Positions 37,460 to 51,284 of a stretch of 64,000 bases of DNA are shown piece by piece. The position numbers and the translations under genes were made by a program. Positions within the stretch are counted from its first letter, which is position 1. Every line of letters begins with the position of its first letter. Under the pieces are notes generated by a model, which made no database searches, was not told where the DNA came from, and saw nothing but the letters and a program-made list of their open reading frames with translations. The DNA lies in the NCBI RefSeq assembly GCF_017591425.1, contig NW_024465886.1, forward strand, positions 1,148,501-1,212,500, given 5' to 3'. Source of the DNA: Ochotona curzoniae (taxonomy: Eukaryota > Chordata > Mammalia > Lagomorpha > Ochotonidae).

Positions 37460-37600
37460 TGTCTGATCTGATCCTCCCGACAAGTCTGTGAGTGAGGAAT
37501 GACCCTCGCTCTATCAGTGTGGAGACTTAGTTCAGCGACCTGTTCATGAGCAACTGCTAAGTCTTTCGGACTCCCAATCAGACAACAGTCTGAGGTAAGA
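37460..37600 (+). repeat. Possible MIR fragment
   Basis: In order, 'atcctcccgacaagtctgtg', 'gtgtggagacttagttcagc' and 'gacctgttcatgagcaactg' parallel the MIR consensus blocks. Divergence is high. Confidence 0.4.
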
Positions 37601-38787
37601 CACAGACAGACTTGGCTACTGGGCACGTTTACCTCCGCGTTTCAGTCCCAAACCTTCTACTTGCCATTAAGCTACCTCAGCCTCTTTGGCTCTCTCGAAT
37701 CTTCTTATCATCTGTGTCTACTGCTTCTTAGATTTTATTTCTCTGCAGGTAGTCAAGCCATTTGATTTTCGACCTGATAATAAACTGACAAATCCTGTTT
37801 TGTAAATGATGGACACTTGTGTTTTAGTAAATCTGAAACTAAAATCATCTTAAGAAGGTTTCAAGTATAAAAGAAGCATTCCCATTTTACAGAATACACA
37901 CCAAAGGAATATGAAAATATGCATTTGTTACCAATGAAATAGCATTTCCAGATTTTTTCAGTGACACGCATACACACACAACAGGATGAAATTACAGTTT
38001 TCACTTACTAAAGGTTCAGAGAAAACAGATACATATTTCAAAACAATTAGAAAGAAGCCAGAAATATTTCCTTTTACTTTAAATATAGAGAATATTTTAA
38101 AGGCAAATCAATGAAGATTTAGTTATCAAAATTGCTGTTACCTCCCTATTTAATGTTTTAAATACTATGTTATTCATCAAATCAGGTTTCCATGTGAGGT
38201 TTTTACAATTTGTACGTAATTTGAAAAAAAGTCAACATTTGCTAAAAATACAAGAACTTTAAGTGGCTGAACCTATATTCTATCAGATTCATCCCTTAAT
38301 GTTAAAATGACACATAATTTGCCCTCTTAGCTCAAAAGTTAATGAAAAACCAGATTATTAGATTTGTCCTGTGGCAAAATAAAAATGTTTACAAACAAGG
38401 TTTGGAATAATTGGTGGAATATACAAACTGAAATATAACTGACCATTTTCTTTTTGATCATGCTTAATCTTCAGGTTTATTTCACATTGATAGTCATGCT
38501 GCAGAGGTAAGATGACTCAGACAGTACACAAAGCACACCAAGCACACATTATAAAAGACGTCGGGTAGAAAACATCTGGGAACTTCAACTTACTAACATG
38601 TTACCAAGTTCTTCAATATTTACAAGACTTATTCGCACTAGATAAAAGTGTGATCTTAAAATATTTTCATATTTCATGCATTATACTTAGTTTAAGAGAG
38701 GAAGGCTTTTAAAAAGATTCAAAAAGGTAAAATACCTCCTTAGAGAGAAAATGTCTCAGAGAACATAAACCTACTGTTCATTATTGT

Positions 38788-38803
38788 AATAAGAATAAAT
38801 TTC
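38788..38803. repeat. Target-site duplication, left copy
   Basis: The 16-bp sequence aataagaataaatttc here recurs exactly at 40848-40863, flanking the 2.04-kb retroelement. Removing the element and one copy restores a continuous AT-rich sequence. Confidence 0.95.
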
Positions 38804-40847
38804 TTTTTTTTTCACTGTCTTTTTTTTTTATTAACATTGTATTATGTGAAATAGTTTTATAAGCACTGGGGAGTCCCCCCGCCCCTCCCACACCCCTCCT
38901 CCCATAGTGGATTGCTCCATCTTGCTGCATAACCACAGTTCAAGTTCAGTTGAAATTCCTTCATTGTGAGCATGTACCTAGCATAAAGTCCAGCGTCTTA
39001 TTGTCCAGATAAGTTCAGTGGCCTCTTGGGGAGACCTTCTCTGGTCTGAAGGTAGAGCTAACAGAGTAAAGTTCCGGTCAGTTAAAACCCCCAACAAAAC
39101 ATCAGCGTCGATATACAATGTTATGGGATTAATTGGTATAGTGTTGAGTGAACAATATGCTAAAAAAAAAAAAAAAAGTTCAATTCTTCCGCACCTCTGG
39201 GTTTAGACAGTATCAGTGACAGGTTCAAAAAGTAACAATCAACCAAGCATAAATTACAGGTTAAATCCAGGCAAACATTAGATGTCTGACATAGTATTGA
39301 GTAGACAATATGTAAAAATTACATGTAACTTCTTGATTACCTTCTACAACTATTTCAATGTCACCTCCTCAATTGAGGTGTGTAACGATTTTGGGGGGTG
39401 TTGCAGGGAAATCTCTCATACCTTGTTAATGCGTACTTGTTCTTTATGTTCCATCTAATAGTATATGAGTGAGTCCTTGATGACCTATCTTTATTGTTCT
39501 TTGGTTATCTCATCCTATTAGTGTGTGTATATGAGTGTGTGCGTAAGTGTGTGTGTGTGTGTAGGGGGGAAGGGGGGTTTAGGAGGAACCTTGTTGGTCT
39601 TTCTAGGGGGTGGAGGCCCAGAGCTGAAACTAGGTAAGGACTGGAGAGGATTCCTCCCCCACTGTCCTGCCAGAAGTTTATTGATCTTCTGGTTCTGATG
39701 ACCAATCGTGGTTCCTAGTTGTTGTTCTGATGTCGTTGGTTCCTATGTGGAAGGACTCGGGCTTCTTCCATCTCGTGTAGTTGGTCCAAAGAGAGGGGGT
39801 GTCTGTCCTCTGGGTTCACAGCATTCGGAGGCATTCCAGATCCCCGTGTTCTCTTTGGCAGTTGTGTTGACGTTCTTGTGTCCATTCTGATAGACCTTGG
39901 TGGGAGTCCGGGAGTCCTTATGGGTGGGGGATAAGCCTCCTCCAGTCCCTCTGTTCCGCTCTGGGGTTCTCCCCTATTCTGTGCATATGACCACTTGTTA
40001 ATAGACTGTTTGGGTCGTTCCTAATTCCCCTGTGTGTCATTTTAGCTTTTGCTGTTGTCTAATGCTGGTCTGGATCTATCAACTTTAAGATACTTATCTA
40101 GTTGCTGCAGGTTACACTACGTGGATTCCTAGCTTTTTCAAGGGAAATGAGAGATTTCTCTGTGTTCCCACCCAGTTACTGTGTATCGTAAGGAATTGGC
40201 ATTATATTGGGAGTTACAATCATTCGGAACTTATGGAGTGAAACCATGATAGCAGCAGATTCATCTGAGGGAGATTTACAGCCGTTGGAAATCTTTAGGG
40301 TTGCTTGGTGTCCCCAAAACGCTATAGCTTCAGCATGAAGCCGTCTTGAGCAGCATACAGAGAACCAATTTCTCAGGGCTCCCTGGCAGGGTGGCCAGCA
40401 GGCGAAGCCTGGCGCCAACTGGCGCACTGGCCGCCCTGAAGCAGCCTTCCGAGTGGGCGTGAACACTGCTGGTTGCATTCTGGGAGATGAACTTGGCTGA
40501 GCCTGGGGACCCTGGCAGCAGCCATGTTGCCAGGGGTCACGTCCCCGAGCGTCAGCCCCGCCCCTCTTCCTGGCCCAGGCTTGGGTCTAGCCATACCCCT
40601 AGCGCCACTGGCCCAGGTGTCAGCTAGCTGTACCTGTGCTACCACGCTAAGCCGGAAAAGGGCCACGCGTGGGGGGTCCAGCCTCCCCGAAGCAGCCTTC
40701 CGAGTGGGCGTGAAGACTGCTGGTTGCATTCCGGGAGACGAACTTGGCCGAGCCTGGGGACCCTGGCAGCAGCCATGTTGCCAGGGGTCACGTCCCCGAG
40801 CATCAGCCCCGCCCCTCTTCCCGGCCCGGGCTTGGGTCTAGCCACGC
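38804..40847 (-). mobile_element. Non-coding L1-like retrotransposon with 5' monomers
   Basis: The element is bounded by a perfect 16-bp duplication and has a T-rich left end, so it is transcribed leftward. Its 5' end carries two related GC-rich segments whose shared part (about 40436-40591 and 40687-40842) is offset by exactly 251 bases and differs mainly by CpG-type transitions. Each contains a GC box (ccccgcccc) and a CCATGTT motif matching the YY1 consensus CCATNTT. The roughly 1.5-kb body has no open frame of note and no ORF1 or ORF2 signature. The 3' end has a G-rich tract and 'tgcttataaaactatttcac', shared with 4359-4491 and similar to L1 3' ends elsewhere in the window. The simplest reading is an internally deleted L1 or a non-autonomous family mobilised by L1. 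A (GT)n stretch lies near 39541-39560. Confidence 0.8.
40430..40847 (-). promoter_or_regulatory. Promoter-like monomer pair of the retroelement
   Basis: Two GC-rich, CpG-containing units with matching GC boxes and YY1-type CCATGTT motifs sit at the 5' end of the element. Tandem promoter monomers are known from rodent L1 elements; the promoter role here is inferred. If active, it would drive transcription in the same direction as SMC5, away from the SMC5 stop codon. Confidence 0.5.
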
Positions 40848-40863
40848 AATAAGAATAAATTTC
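40848..40863. repeat. Target-site duplication, right copy
   Basis: This is the exact second copy of the 16-bp aataagaataaatttc flank of the retroelement to its left. Confidence 0.95.
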
Positions 40864-42080
40864 AATGACTATTTGAAAATATACAAACGTGAACTGAATA
40901 TAATTTTTCAATTTATTCAGGTGAGCAAGTCGAAAAAATACTTTGTCACATCTGGTACAGATCTGATCCACTGCTCAGAGAAAGGCATGACTGGAGTGAC
41001 TCACATCCTTAAGATTTCCTTTTTAAGAGAATACAATTTGTTTGGCACTTTTAATTAGTGTAACTCAAAACATGCATATTTTTTCTCCTCCAGCTCTCTC
41101 ACGCTGGAAGGACTCTTGCTGCGCAGATTCGCGCTGCAAGAAGGATCTAGAAACTCATGCTCAAACAGCATTTTGGTTCTGAGTCCACCAGTGCTGCCCC
41201 GTCCCCCGTCAGTACACAGCGCTGAGAAATCTCAAACATAAACTGCAGTAACCAGTCTAAGAAATCTTATGAAAAATCTTTCTAAAAATTATAAAAATGC
41301 TTCTAGAAATTTAACTTGTAAAATACAATTGACTTTAAACTAAAAAACAAAATTCCCAACTTTACAAGGCTATTCTTCAAAGCCCTTGTCACCTGATTAT
41401 ACTCTGTCGACCCTTTGGCCATATTCTGCATCATTTAGTGGCCACCTTTGACCTTTCAAGGAAGTCTTGCTACTATTTCTGAACCCAGTGTTTTCTTTGC
41501 CTTTGAAAAACCAATACAATTGTAGCATTAAGTTTTGCAAAACTTGTCTTAAAGGCCTATACAATTCTTATCTCCTAGTGCAGAAAAAGTAATCTTTTTT
41601 TAACAGGAAGAAATGACTAATTTGTCATAAATTATTACTATACATTAGACATGTCCATATCAATAATTCAAATGTAAACGTAACACTGGGAGGAAATGAG
41701 GAATCGAGACACAGACCACGGGGCGCTGAGCGGCCCACACCACTCCTCGCTGAGCCAGGCCACCGTGGCAAGTACACTTCTTACGACTGACACCCTTGAT
41801 GTATATACCTTTGATCTGCAATATTAAATGTTTCAAAAATGGGAATCCAATGACACACAGAGCGTAAAGAAATCAAACTGAACCCAAACCAAAGACTTTT
41901 ACCACCAGACAATGTTCCAGAAGCCATGGTGTCCAGCTCATCACCCTGTTTGCATCTAGAAGGAGGTTTCCAAAAATAACCCATATTTAACTTGTAACAA
42001 ATTACCTAACTTTTATTCAGCTGATCCATACTTACAAACAGAATTTTACAGAAAATTCCAAAGTTCCCTCCCTTTGCCTC
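40864..42080 (-). other. SMC5: SMC5 3' untranslated region (proximal part)
   Basis: AT-rich sequence follows the SMC5 stop. Polyadenylation hexamers read on the minus strand are at 42012-42017 (64 bases after the stop), 40912-40917, and beyond the retroelement at 38476-38481 and 37734-37739. I recall a human 3'UTR of roughly 2 kb, which would place the true end to the left of the retroelement, making that element an insertion inside the 3'UTR; this is inference. I see no SINE in this interval. Confidence 0.55.
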
Positions 42081-42224
<144 letters not shown>

Positions 42225-42548
42225 CTATATTGAAACAGACAAAATGTCACTTACGCTCTTCTGAGTGTACATCTATGCATTCAAACGCGTATATCCTTAA
42301 CAGGTGCTCTGAAGCTCTCCAACACAACCTTGCCGTGCTGTGAGCATCACCTGATGCAGTACCGTGGGAATCCAGCCCACAGCAGTGATGCACCTCCCAG
42401 GCCAAGGGGGCTCCTCGCGCCTACAGAATAGCATGCGCCCTTCTCATGGGAACGCACTCCCCTCATCAGTACACGTGTTATTACGGTATTCTTAGTGCCT
42501 TTCCGGGAGGTGTCAGCTGATGGGTCAGCCCAGGGGAGACTGGAGTTA

Positions 42549-42668
<120 letters not shown>

Positions 42669-42728
42669 CTAAACAAGGACAAAGACACTGAATGCAGTTA
42701 AACTTACTACAGCATACAGTAAGACTTA

Positions 42729-43666
<938 letters not shown>

Positions 43667-43772
43667 AAAGTTTTTTTTTTTTTAATAGGAAAAAACAACT
43701 TAAAACTTAGCGGTACCAGCTCGTGTAAAGCAGTAAAATATTAGCCAAGCAGTTACGGTCCAAAAGCTGTAA

Positions 43773-43940
43773 AGATCCCATGGATCCACTCAGGCACAGC
43801 TAACACATTCAGAGTAGATCCCATGGATCCACTCAGGCACAGCTAACACAGTCCAGGTAGATCCCAAGGATCCACTCAGGCACAGCTAACACATTCCAGG
43901 TAGATCCCATGGATCCAGGCACAGCTAACACATTCAGAGC
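43773..43940. repeat. Minisatellite, 43-bp unit, 4 copies
   Basis: The unit starts agatcccatggatccactca and continues ggcacagctaacacattc. Three full copies and one internally shortened copy (loss of the 'actc' region) are present. It is unrelated in sequence to the 43-bp array at 19868-21275 and lies in an SMC5 intron. Confidence 0.9.
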
Positions 43941-44054
43941 AGAATGTCTGGTTTGTAAGCCAGAGGTGAAGGCAACAAGCACACCTGGTACACCATGCTG
44001 CATGACACTGCAAAGCAGCTCTGGGTTCCACTGCTGAGGGCAGGTTTTCCCTGT

Positions 44055-44380
44055 GTCTTTGGTTGAATGCTAATCCCCTGCCCCATGGTGCCAGCAGCCC
44101 ACTTCAGCACTGGTTCGGGCCCTGCTGCTTCCCTTCCAATGCAGCTCTCTGCTTATGGACTGGGAAAGCACCAAAGAATGGCCCAAGGCTTTGCCACGTT
44201 GCACCATGTGGGAGATGCAGAGGGTTACTGGCTCCTGGCCTCTGATCTGATCAGCTCAGGTCACTAGTTATGGCCATTTGGGGAGTGAACCATTGACTGG
44301 AGGATTATTCTGTCTCCCCGACTGTCCTTCTCTCTCTGTAAATTCTGCTTTTTGAATAGAATAAATAAATTTTAAAAAGC
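44055..44380 (+). repeat. CSINE, divergent
   Basis: The body words 'cttatggactgggaaagcac' and 'tttggggagtgaaccattga' and the tail 'ttttgaatagaataaataaa' mark an older plus-strand copy in an SMC5 intron. Confidence 0.65.
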
Positions 44381-44705
44381 ACATTGGTTTCCTAAGTGTG
44401 TTTCAGTTATGTTAGCTAGCTTACAACTCTTCCTCCTTCAACAATGGTTGCTTTACAGAGTAATGCCTTTGTCCAACACAGATGAGCAGCCACTACTCAA
44501 AACAGAAACATAAGGAGTTACTAGTAAGGTATTAGTCACTGATTTAAAACAGGAAAAGAAAAAAAAATGACCCTAATGGAATCCTACAGGCATTTCTTCC
44601 TTTGAGTAATTTTCTAGTAAGCAAAGTCTTCAGAAACAAACGCAAAATAACTAAATAATTTACAAATGCAAAATAACTAAATAATTTGCTTTTAGTACAT
44701 AATTA

Positions 44706-44864
<159 letters not shown>

Positions 44865-45072
44865 CTAAAAATAAAAGTAACATAAACATAATTTAAGGGA
44901 AGTATTGTATTACACTCTGTTAAAAAAAAGACTTCATATAGACTACATTTTGTTTCCGTGTTAACCTGCTCAATGAGTGCACACCTTTACCCCAGGAGCA
45001 TTCACTCTATCTTGCATTATTCTATATTCTCGTACCATTAACAACAAACATGACAGAGAGAGACAAAAGCTA

Positions 45073-45222
<150 letters not shown>

Positions 45223-45472
45223 TTAAATTCTTACATAAATCCAAATATGACCTGAAGATGCCAATTGTGTTGCACTGTACGGATCCAATTAATATGTTCT
45301 TATTACACACTGCAAACGTCATTTCTATACTCTGGGAGGGGAGGAGGGAAAGCAGACATGGCAGGGTTTCAGGTCAGCCTAAGTATTCTTTTTGTAAAGA
45401 AAAAGCACGGAACACTGTGTTCCTTAGCAGGAATCTATTTAAAATTCTAATCGATTCAGATTCTGGCATTTA

Positions 45473-45697
<225 letters not shown>

Positions 45698-46070
45698 CTA
45701 CACCAAAAAGAAAAAAGTTACTATAGATACTATAAGGAAAAGCAGTTCCATTCAAATAACTAAAATAAGTAACAATAACCTGCTGAATAAGTAGCTATCT
45801 GCCCAACTACATGCTAGCACTCAGGGAGACAGAGTCATTATAAGCAGGATCTTGTGCCTCCAAAAAGCTTAACTTTACTCAGAGAGAAGACCGAGTGGAT
45901 ACACTACACAGCACGGAAGGCAATGTGTTACTGGGGAGCATTAAGTCAGCAGGAGCTAACACATACTACAGAATCTGGGAAAGCAGAGCAGTCAAGGCTA
46001 CAGGAGACTCAGGCGGTCAAGCAAAGCGGAGGGGCGAGCAGAAGTTGGAGAAAGAACGAGTACTGCATAC

Positions 46071-46114
46071 CATGGGGGTGAGGAGCTGTGTCCATTTGGA
46101 ATGGTAGGTACTTG
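46071..46114 (-). CDS. SMC5: SMC5 small exon with frame-breaking length (44 nt)
   Basis: Between splice sites ATTCAG/ and ATG/GTATGC the exon reads QVPTIPNGHSSSPP and then two leftover bases. Both neighbouring exons are phase 0, so a 44-nt exon shifts the frame and soon gives a stop in the next exon. The human peptide as I recall continues LPM, which needs 45 nt; the loss falls in the C run at 46074-46078 on plus. The options are a base-call error, a real deletion with the exon skipped (which keeps the frame), or use of a weak donor 7 bases further on (46064), giving 51 nt and no stop. Confidence 0.85.
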
Positions 46115-47898
46115 CTGAATTGGTAGAATGGGTCCAGAGTATGTGGGGCATTGAAAGAGAGCAAGAAGTTAGAACTTGACACTGCACTTATGAAGAAGTA
46201 AAAAGCATCCTAAGAATCCAATGTGCCAGCAGAAAGTCACCACAGTGCTACCTTCTGAGCCCACGCCACAGAGACCAGTCGGAACAGAGCCTGTCCTGAG
46301 GGAAGGGCAGCACACACCGTTTTGCATAGCACAAGCAGCAACGTCCACGGACTACAAGACACGAGTCCCTGGAAAAGGCTGACACAGGACATTAACCTCT
46401 CGGTGTTTGTCGCCTTGTGGTGTATGTGTCCGACACACAGTTACCCTCACGGAACTCTGCTAGATACCTTCCATCACACACAAAAGGAACCTTCATTCCA
46501 CTTGCCCACTTCCCACTGGAAGCAAGATCCACCCCTCCGCACTACCCGTTCAGCTGAAACACTCAGAGGATTTCTCTCCCTCAGCCTGCTCGCTTCCAAC
46601 ACCTCAACAGATCTCGTTGGCTTTGTCAATGAAAGCAACCTGAAGTATGTCAACTTCTCTCCAGGCCTTCATGGTTGCCACGCCAACCAATGAAACAATA
46701 AATTGTTGGTGGGCCAAGGAAATAACGTAGTGCACGGTGTCCTTTGTCCCACCCCACTCCGCTCTCCACACAGAACACCTTTGTCTAAACTCAAGTGTTA
46801 GTAAGAGCGCTCTCCTCCTCCCTCTGTGGATTCTCTTCATCTCCACGCGCCCCTCGAGGGTTTTGCTCTCTGTCTGTGCAGTTTTCATTCCCACTGAGAC
46901 GGCCCTAACCTGAAACGCATCAGCAAACTCACTGCATGCCATTGCCTAACAGCCACACTGACTTCTCTCAACTTCTCACCCCGTCGCTCCTCTCCTTGGC
47001 ATCTCGCACCTCGGAACATACCCTATTCGGCTTTCTGTGTTTTGGTCAGCCCCGTCCTCCTTACTAGAATGCAAATTTCAGTAGACGAGGAAATATGTCT
47101 GTCTCATTCAATATCTATTACACAGCAATAATCAATTTATTTAATGAAATATTATTTTCTAAAGTAGAAGAAATTATCAAGGATGAATCACCCTGTATTC
47201 AGAAAAAAATAGCTATGATACTAAACTTTATTTATTTTATGCTTAACACAATGCACTTCACAAAAGATCTAGTGTTATCATGGGAATACATCCCACAGTT
47301 AGTTCTAGAGGCATCTACCGAGTCCCTGCTATGTCTCCCATCGCTCCAATCTTGGCTTCTTGGATTTAAGAATACGAAAATCATAATCTGCATTATTCTT
47401 TTTTCCAGTTGTTTTCATCTTTAGTAGAGACTTTATTATCTACTGAAATAGATATGTAAAATTAAAATAAAAAATAAAATACCAAATAGTTTCAAATTAA
47501 CTTCTAATTATGTATCCCCTTTCTCCTGAGTAAGCACGGCGGCACGTTCACCTCCCCACGTGACAGACGACGCCCGAAGCCCAGGGTTCCTCACATCAGC
47601 TGGAATGCCGGCTGAAGGGCATGACTCCAGCTTGACTGAGTGCTATGTCGGAATAGAAAATACACCGGAAAAAAACCTTTCTTTCCTCCTTTCTTCAGAG
47701 ATGCTACAGTTGAATATCCAGCCCCGCTGAACCCCCAAGTTCCTGAAAACCATTTTCACCTTTCCTCTCACCCCAGGTATCACTCAAATTTACCCAGGAA
47801 TTTACACCTTTGGGTGAAAAGCCCACTTTCCCCAAAGGAACTAATCTTAAGATATGTTTTTATAAAGTGAGTTCCGTGTTTTAAGACTTTTAGTATTA

Positions 47899-48207
<309 letters not shown>

Positions 48208-48622
48208 TCAGAGCTATGCTATTACATCACCAAATACATCACTGAGTTCTGGTTATAATAATCATCAACACCATGCTCACGGGAAACCAAATATCAAATC
48301 ATAAATACTTTAAATACTTTAAAAGCTGATTTGAACTTAAACCTTGGAATATTGTAGCACACAGTAACCCAACTCTTGATTCCCTGAGATCTCTGAAGGG
48401 AACCTTCCGAACGCTCCCTAAGCCATGTTCTGTTCTGCTCTAACAAAGCCTCAGATGTGGCAGCTCAGCGGTGTCCAACGGCTGCCCACGCAGCTCCCCT
48501 GCACTGACCCACCTAGCCACGCCTTCACCAATGAACGGGCACCTAGTAGTGCCTGCACCACCTTGGACTGAGATGGTGAGGAAGGAGATCACACAGGACC
48601 CATGGCAAGGCAGAAGTCACAG

Positions 48623-48784
48623 TCACTGCCAGCTCCCAGCCAGCTGCAGGCTCTCACTGCCGGCTCCCAGCCAGCTGCAGGCTCTCACTGCCAGCTCCCA
48701 GCCAGCTGCAGGCTCTCATTGCCAGCTCCCAGCCAGCTGCAGGCTCTCACTCACTGCTGGCTCCCAGCCAGCTGCAGGCTTTCA
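48623..48784. repeat. Minisatellite, 31-bp unit, about 5 copies
   Basis: The unit is tcactgccagctcccagcca followed by gctgcaggctc. Successive starts at 48623 and 48654 fix the 31-bp period; the fourth-to-fifth junction has an extra 'tcac'. It lies in an SMC5 intron and contains PvuII- and PstI-like palindromes (cagctg, ctgcag). Confidence 0.9.
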
Positions 48785-49513
48785 GTGAGACTCTGCTATC
48801 ACTGCTAGTGTTACTACTATTCCTCACAACACTGTACCATGATGTTAGTCCCATTTTATACTTTAAAAGACTAAAAAGCTAAACCATCTCTCTGCACATG
48901 CATGCAGTTAGAGGCTGTCACAGTTCTACCCAGGCCTGCTGACAGGCACGATGCACCTCGATGGCGTGAGTCTGAACACAGCCCACGTGCAGCACAGGAG
49001 ACTGGTCATGGAGCCACGAGAACTGTACAGAGCACTAGAGCAGCAGCAACAAAGGCATTCCAGGGATAAACAATGAATAACATCAAGGCACAGGAGTCTC
49101 CAAGACTCGCTCAATTAGAGAACACATAACTGAAAAGAGTTTTCTCGCATGAACTCCTCAGTCCCCACAGCCTGAGACAGAGAGGAGAAAACGGTGTGGC
49201 CTGCCAGTCGGCAACACTGGACTGCCCTCGGAGGACCAGCACACTCAGGGACGCTCCACAGCAACTAGACACCCTCCTACCTCCTAGTTCGCTTCCTGTT
49301 CCTCTTACGCTTGCGAAAGCGAAGTATTAGAGCATTACAGGAAATATACTGTCAATGACTTTAATCTTTGAAGCTCTGGAGTTAACACAAAACCTCATTC
49401 AACAATTTCTTTCTACTTGGTGACATGATAAAATGTTCTTTAAATTCATGTATACCTCTTCATATAGCACCTGTTTGTATTTTTGGTTTTTTATTACAAA
49501 AATTTAGTTATTC

Positions 49514-49827
49514 TGGGCCCAGCGCAGCAGCCTAGCTGCTAAAGCACTCACCTCGCATGCGCCAAGATTCTGTATGGGCTCCAGTTCTAATCCTAGCAGC
49601 CTTACCTACTTCCCCATCCAGTTCCCTGTTTGTGGGAAAGTAGTCGAAGATGGCCCAAAGCCTTGGGACACGACAACTGTGTGGGAGACCCAGAAGAGGC
49701 TTCAGGCTCCTGGATTCAGTCTGCTGAAGCTCAGGCATTGCAGCTGCTTGGGGAGTGAATCAGTGGTGGAAGATCTTTCTCTCTGTCTCCTCTCTATATC
49801 TGACTTTCCAATAAATTTTTTTAAAAG
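49514..49827 (+). repeat. CSINE
   Basis: This plus-strand copy runs from 'gggcccagcgcagcagccta' to 'ctgactttccaataaatttt'. It is immediately followed by a minus-strand copy, forming an inverted pair inside an SMC5 intron. Confidence 0.9.
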
Positions 49828-50108
49828 ATGTAATTATTTTTATTGCAAAGTCAAGTTTACAGAAAGAATCAGTGGCTATTATGGCTGGAGCTGAACCAGT
49901 TTGAAGCCAGGAGGCTGGAGCCTCTTTTGTGTCTCCCACATGGGTGCAGGGTGCCAAGGCTTTGGGCCATCCTCTTTCGCTTTTCCAGGCCACAAGCAGG
50001 GAGGGAGCTGAACGGGAAGTGTAGCAGCTCAGACACAAACTGGTGTCCTTATGGGATCCCTACACTGGAAAGGGGAGGATTAACCAATTGAGCCACTGAA
50101 CCAGGCCT
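49828..50108 (-). repeat. CSINE
   Basis: The minus-strand copy begins 'aagatgtaattatttttatt' and ends 'gagccactgaaccaggcc'. It lacks part of the tail-proximal block (agatcttcc region) and pairs with the preceding plus copy. Confidence 0.85.
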
Positions 50109-51284
50109 TTTTTTTTTAAACGATAGTTCTCGTTGAACCTTCGTTTTGGCTGGCAGCGGCAGAAACAAGGTGTACTCAACTAGAGTCCCATCAAGTGAAG
50201 CTGGTGAGAAAGTTTGTATTTCTCCTTGGAATCTAGCCTTCTGCAGTTAATCAACAACACAGTCCATCTGTTGAAGACATCACAGGGAACAAGGCAAGAT
50301 TTACAGCCTTCCCAACAGCCCAAATCAGCAGCTCAAAAAAGATTACTTTGTAGGCATAAGTCATGGAAGAAATTAGTAAGTAAAATTTTCACTCTGAAAT
50401 GCTTTTTGAGGAAGTTCAGTTGTCACAAAAACCACACAGGAAGATACACAGAAATACCTTTGACATGGAGCAAGGAAAAGCTGTTCTAAAAAGGCCCTCT
50501 TCTGGTAGAAGTGAGAATTACTTGTAGAATTTTAAAAATGAAACATTAAATATTTTTATAAGTTCATTTAAGAGTCCAACTAAACGAAAATCACTTTCTA
50601 TTAAGAATAGAATTAACTTTATGGTACATAAACTTCTAATAGTCAAACATCAACTCTTAAGTCTGAAAACACATTACTTTAAATTTTAATGCCCAATATA
50701 TGAAATTCAGAATACCACACAAGATGAAAACTTCTAATTCAGTCAATTTTAAACTGCAAATAGCAATTTGACCATATGTAATCCGAAAATCCTAAACTTC
50801 TGGGTGTTAATACCTGATTTGATGAGACAGGCCACAGTCAAACCAGGCATACTAACACATTACATAAAACTGCCCGCGAGATGTGTATAGGGTACCGTGA
50901 AAACACCAATTTTATATTGAAATTTCAGGCTCATCAGGCAATAATTTCATTACAATATGCGAATACCCATTAAACCAAAAAAACATAATCACTTCTAAGG
51001 TTAAACATTTCAAATAAACGATATCTAACCTTAGTTGTCACTTCTGAAAGTCAGAGTTCTATAAACTGAATTTTGGTGGGATAGGAAGAAGTAAAATCTT
51101 AAGAGTAGAAAGTGGGACAGTAGAAGTAAAGAAGAAGAACAGAGGCTACATGAAGAACACACGAGTTGGAGCCAGAGATTCATTGTAATGCTGTGCAGGA
51201 TTTTCACTAGCTTAGTCACCTCCTCATGCCTCCCAGATTGCACCTTAGCAGGAGCGTCAGTCAGGAGCAGGGTTGGGAATTGCA

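Larger units (their letters stand above)
14216..37730. other. Intergenic region between KLF9 and SMC5 ends
   Basis: No protein-coding exon is supported here. The stretch holds ancient MIR/L2-like fragments, an LTR-like segment, a 33-copy 43-bp minisatellite, many CSINEs on both strands, an L1 3' fragment and a repeated block at 31567-31866. Parts of 14900-16200, 19000-19800, 21300-22200, 24150-25600, 27720-29480, 30115-31560, 31870-32760 and 34760-37460 show nothing I can name. Long 3' extensions of either gene cannot be excluded. Confidence 0.7.

Noticed and set aside
40176..40729. Open frames of about 100-118 codons in the monomer region
   Set aside because: They are GC-rich promoter-like repeat sequence read in frame, with no L1 ORF1 features.
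38804..40847. Processed pseudogene of a cellular mRNA
   Set aside because: It has a poly(A) tail and duplication, but the 5' part is tandem promoter-like monomers and the 3' end is L1-like; no cellular coding sequence recognised.
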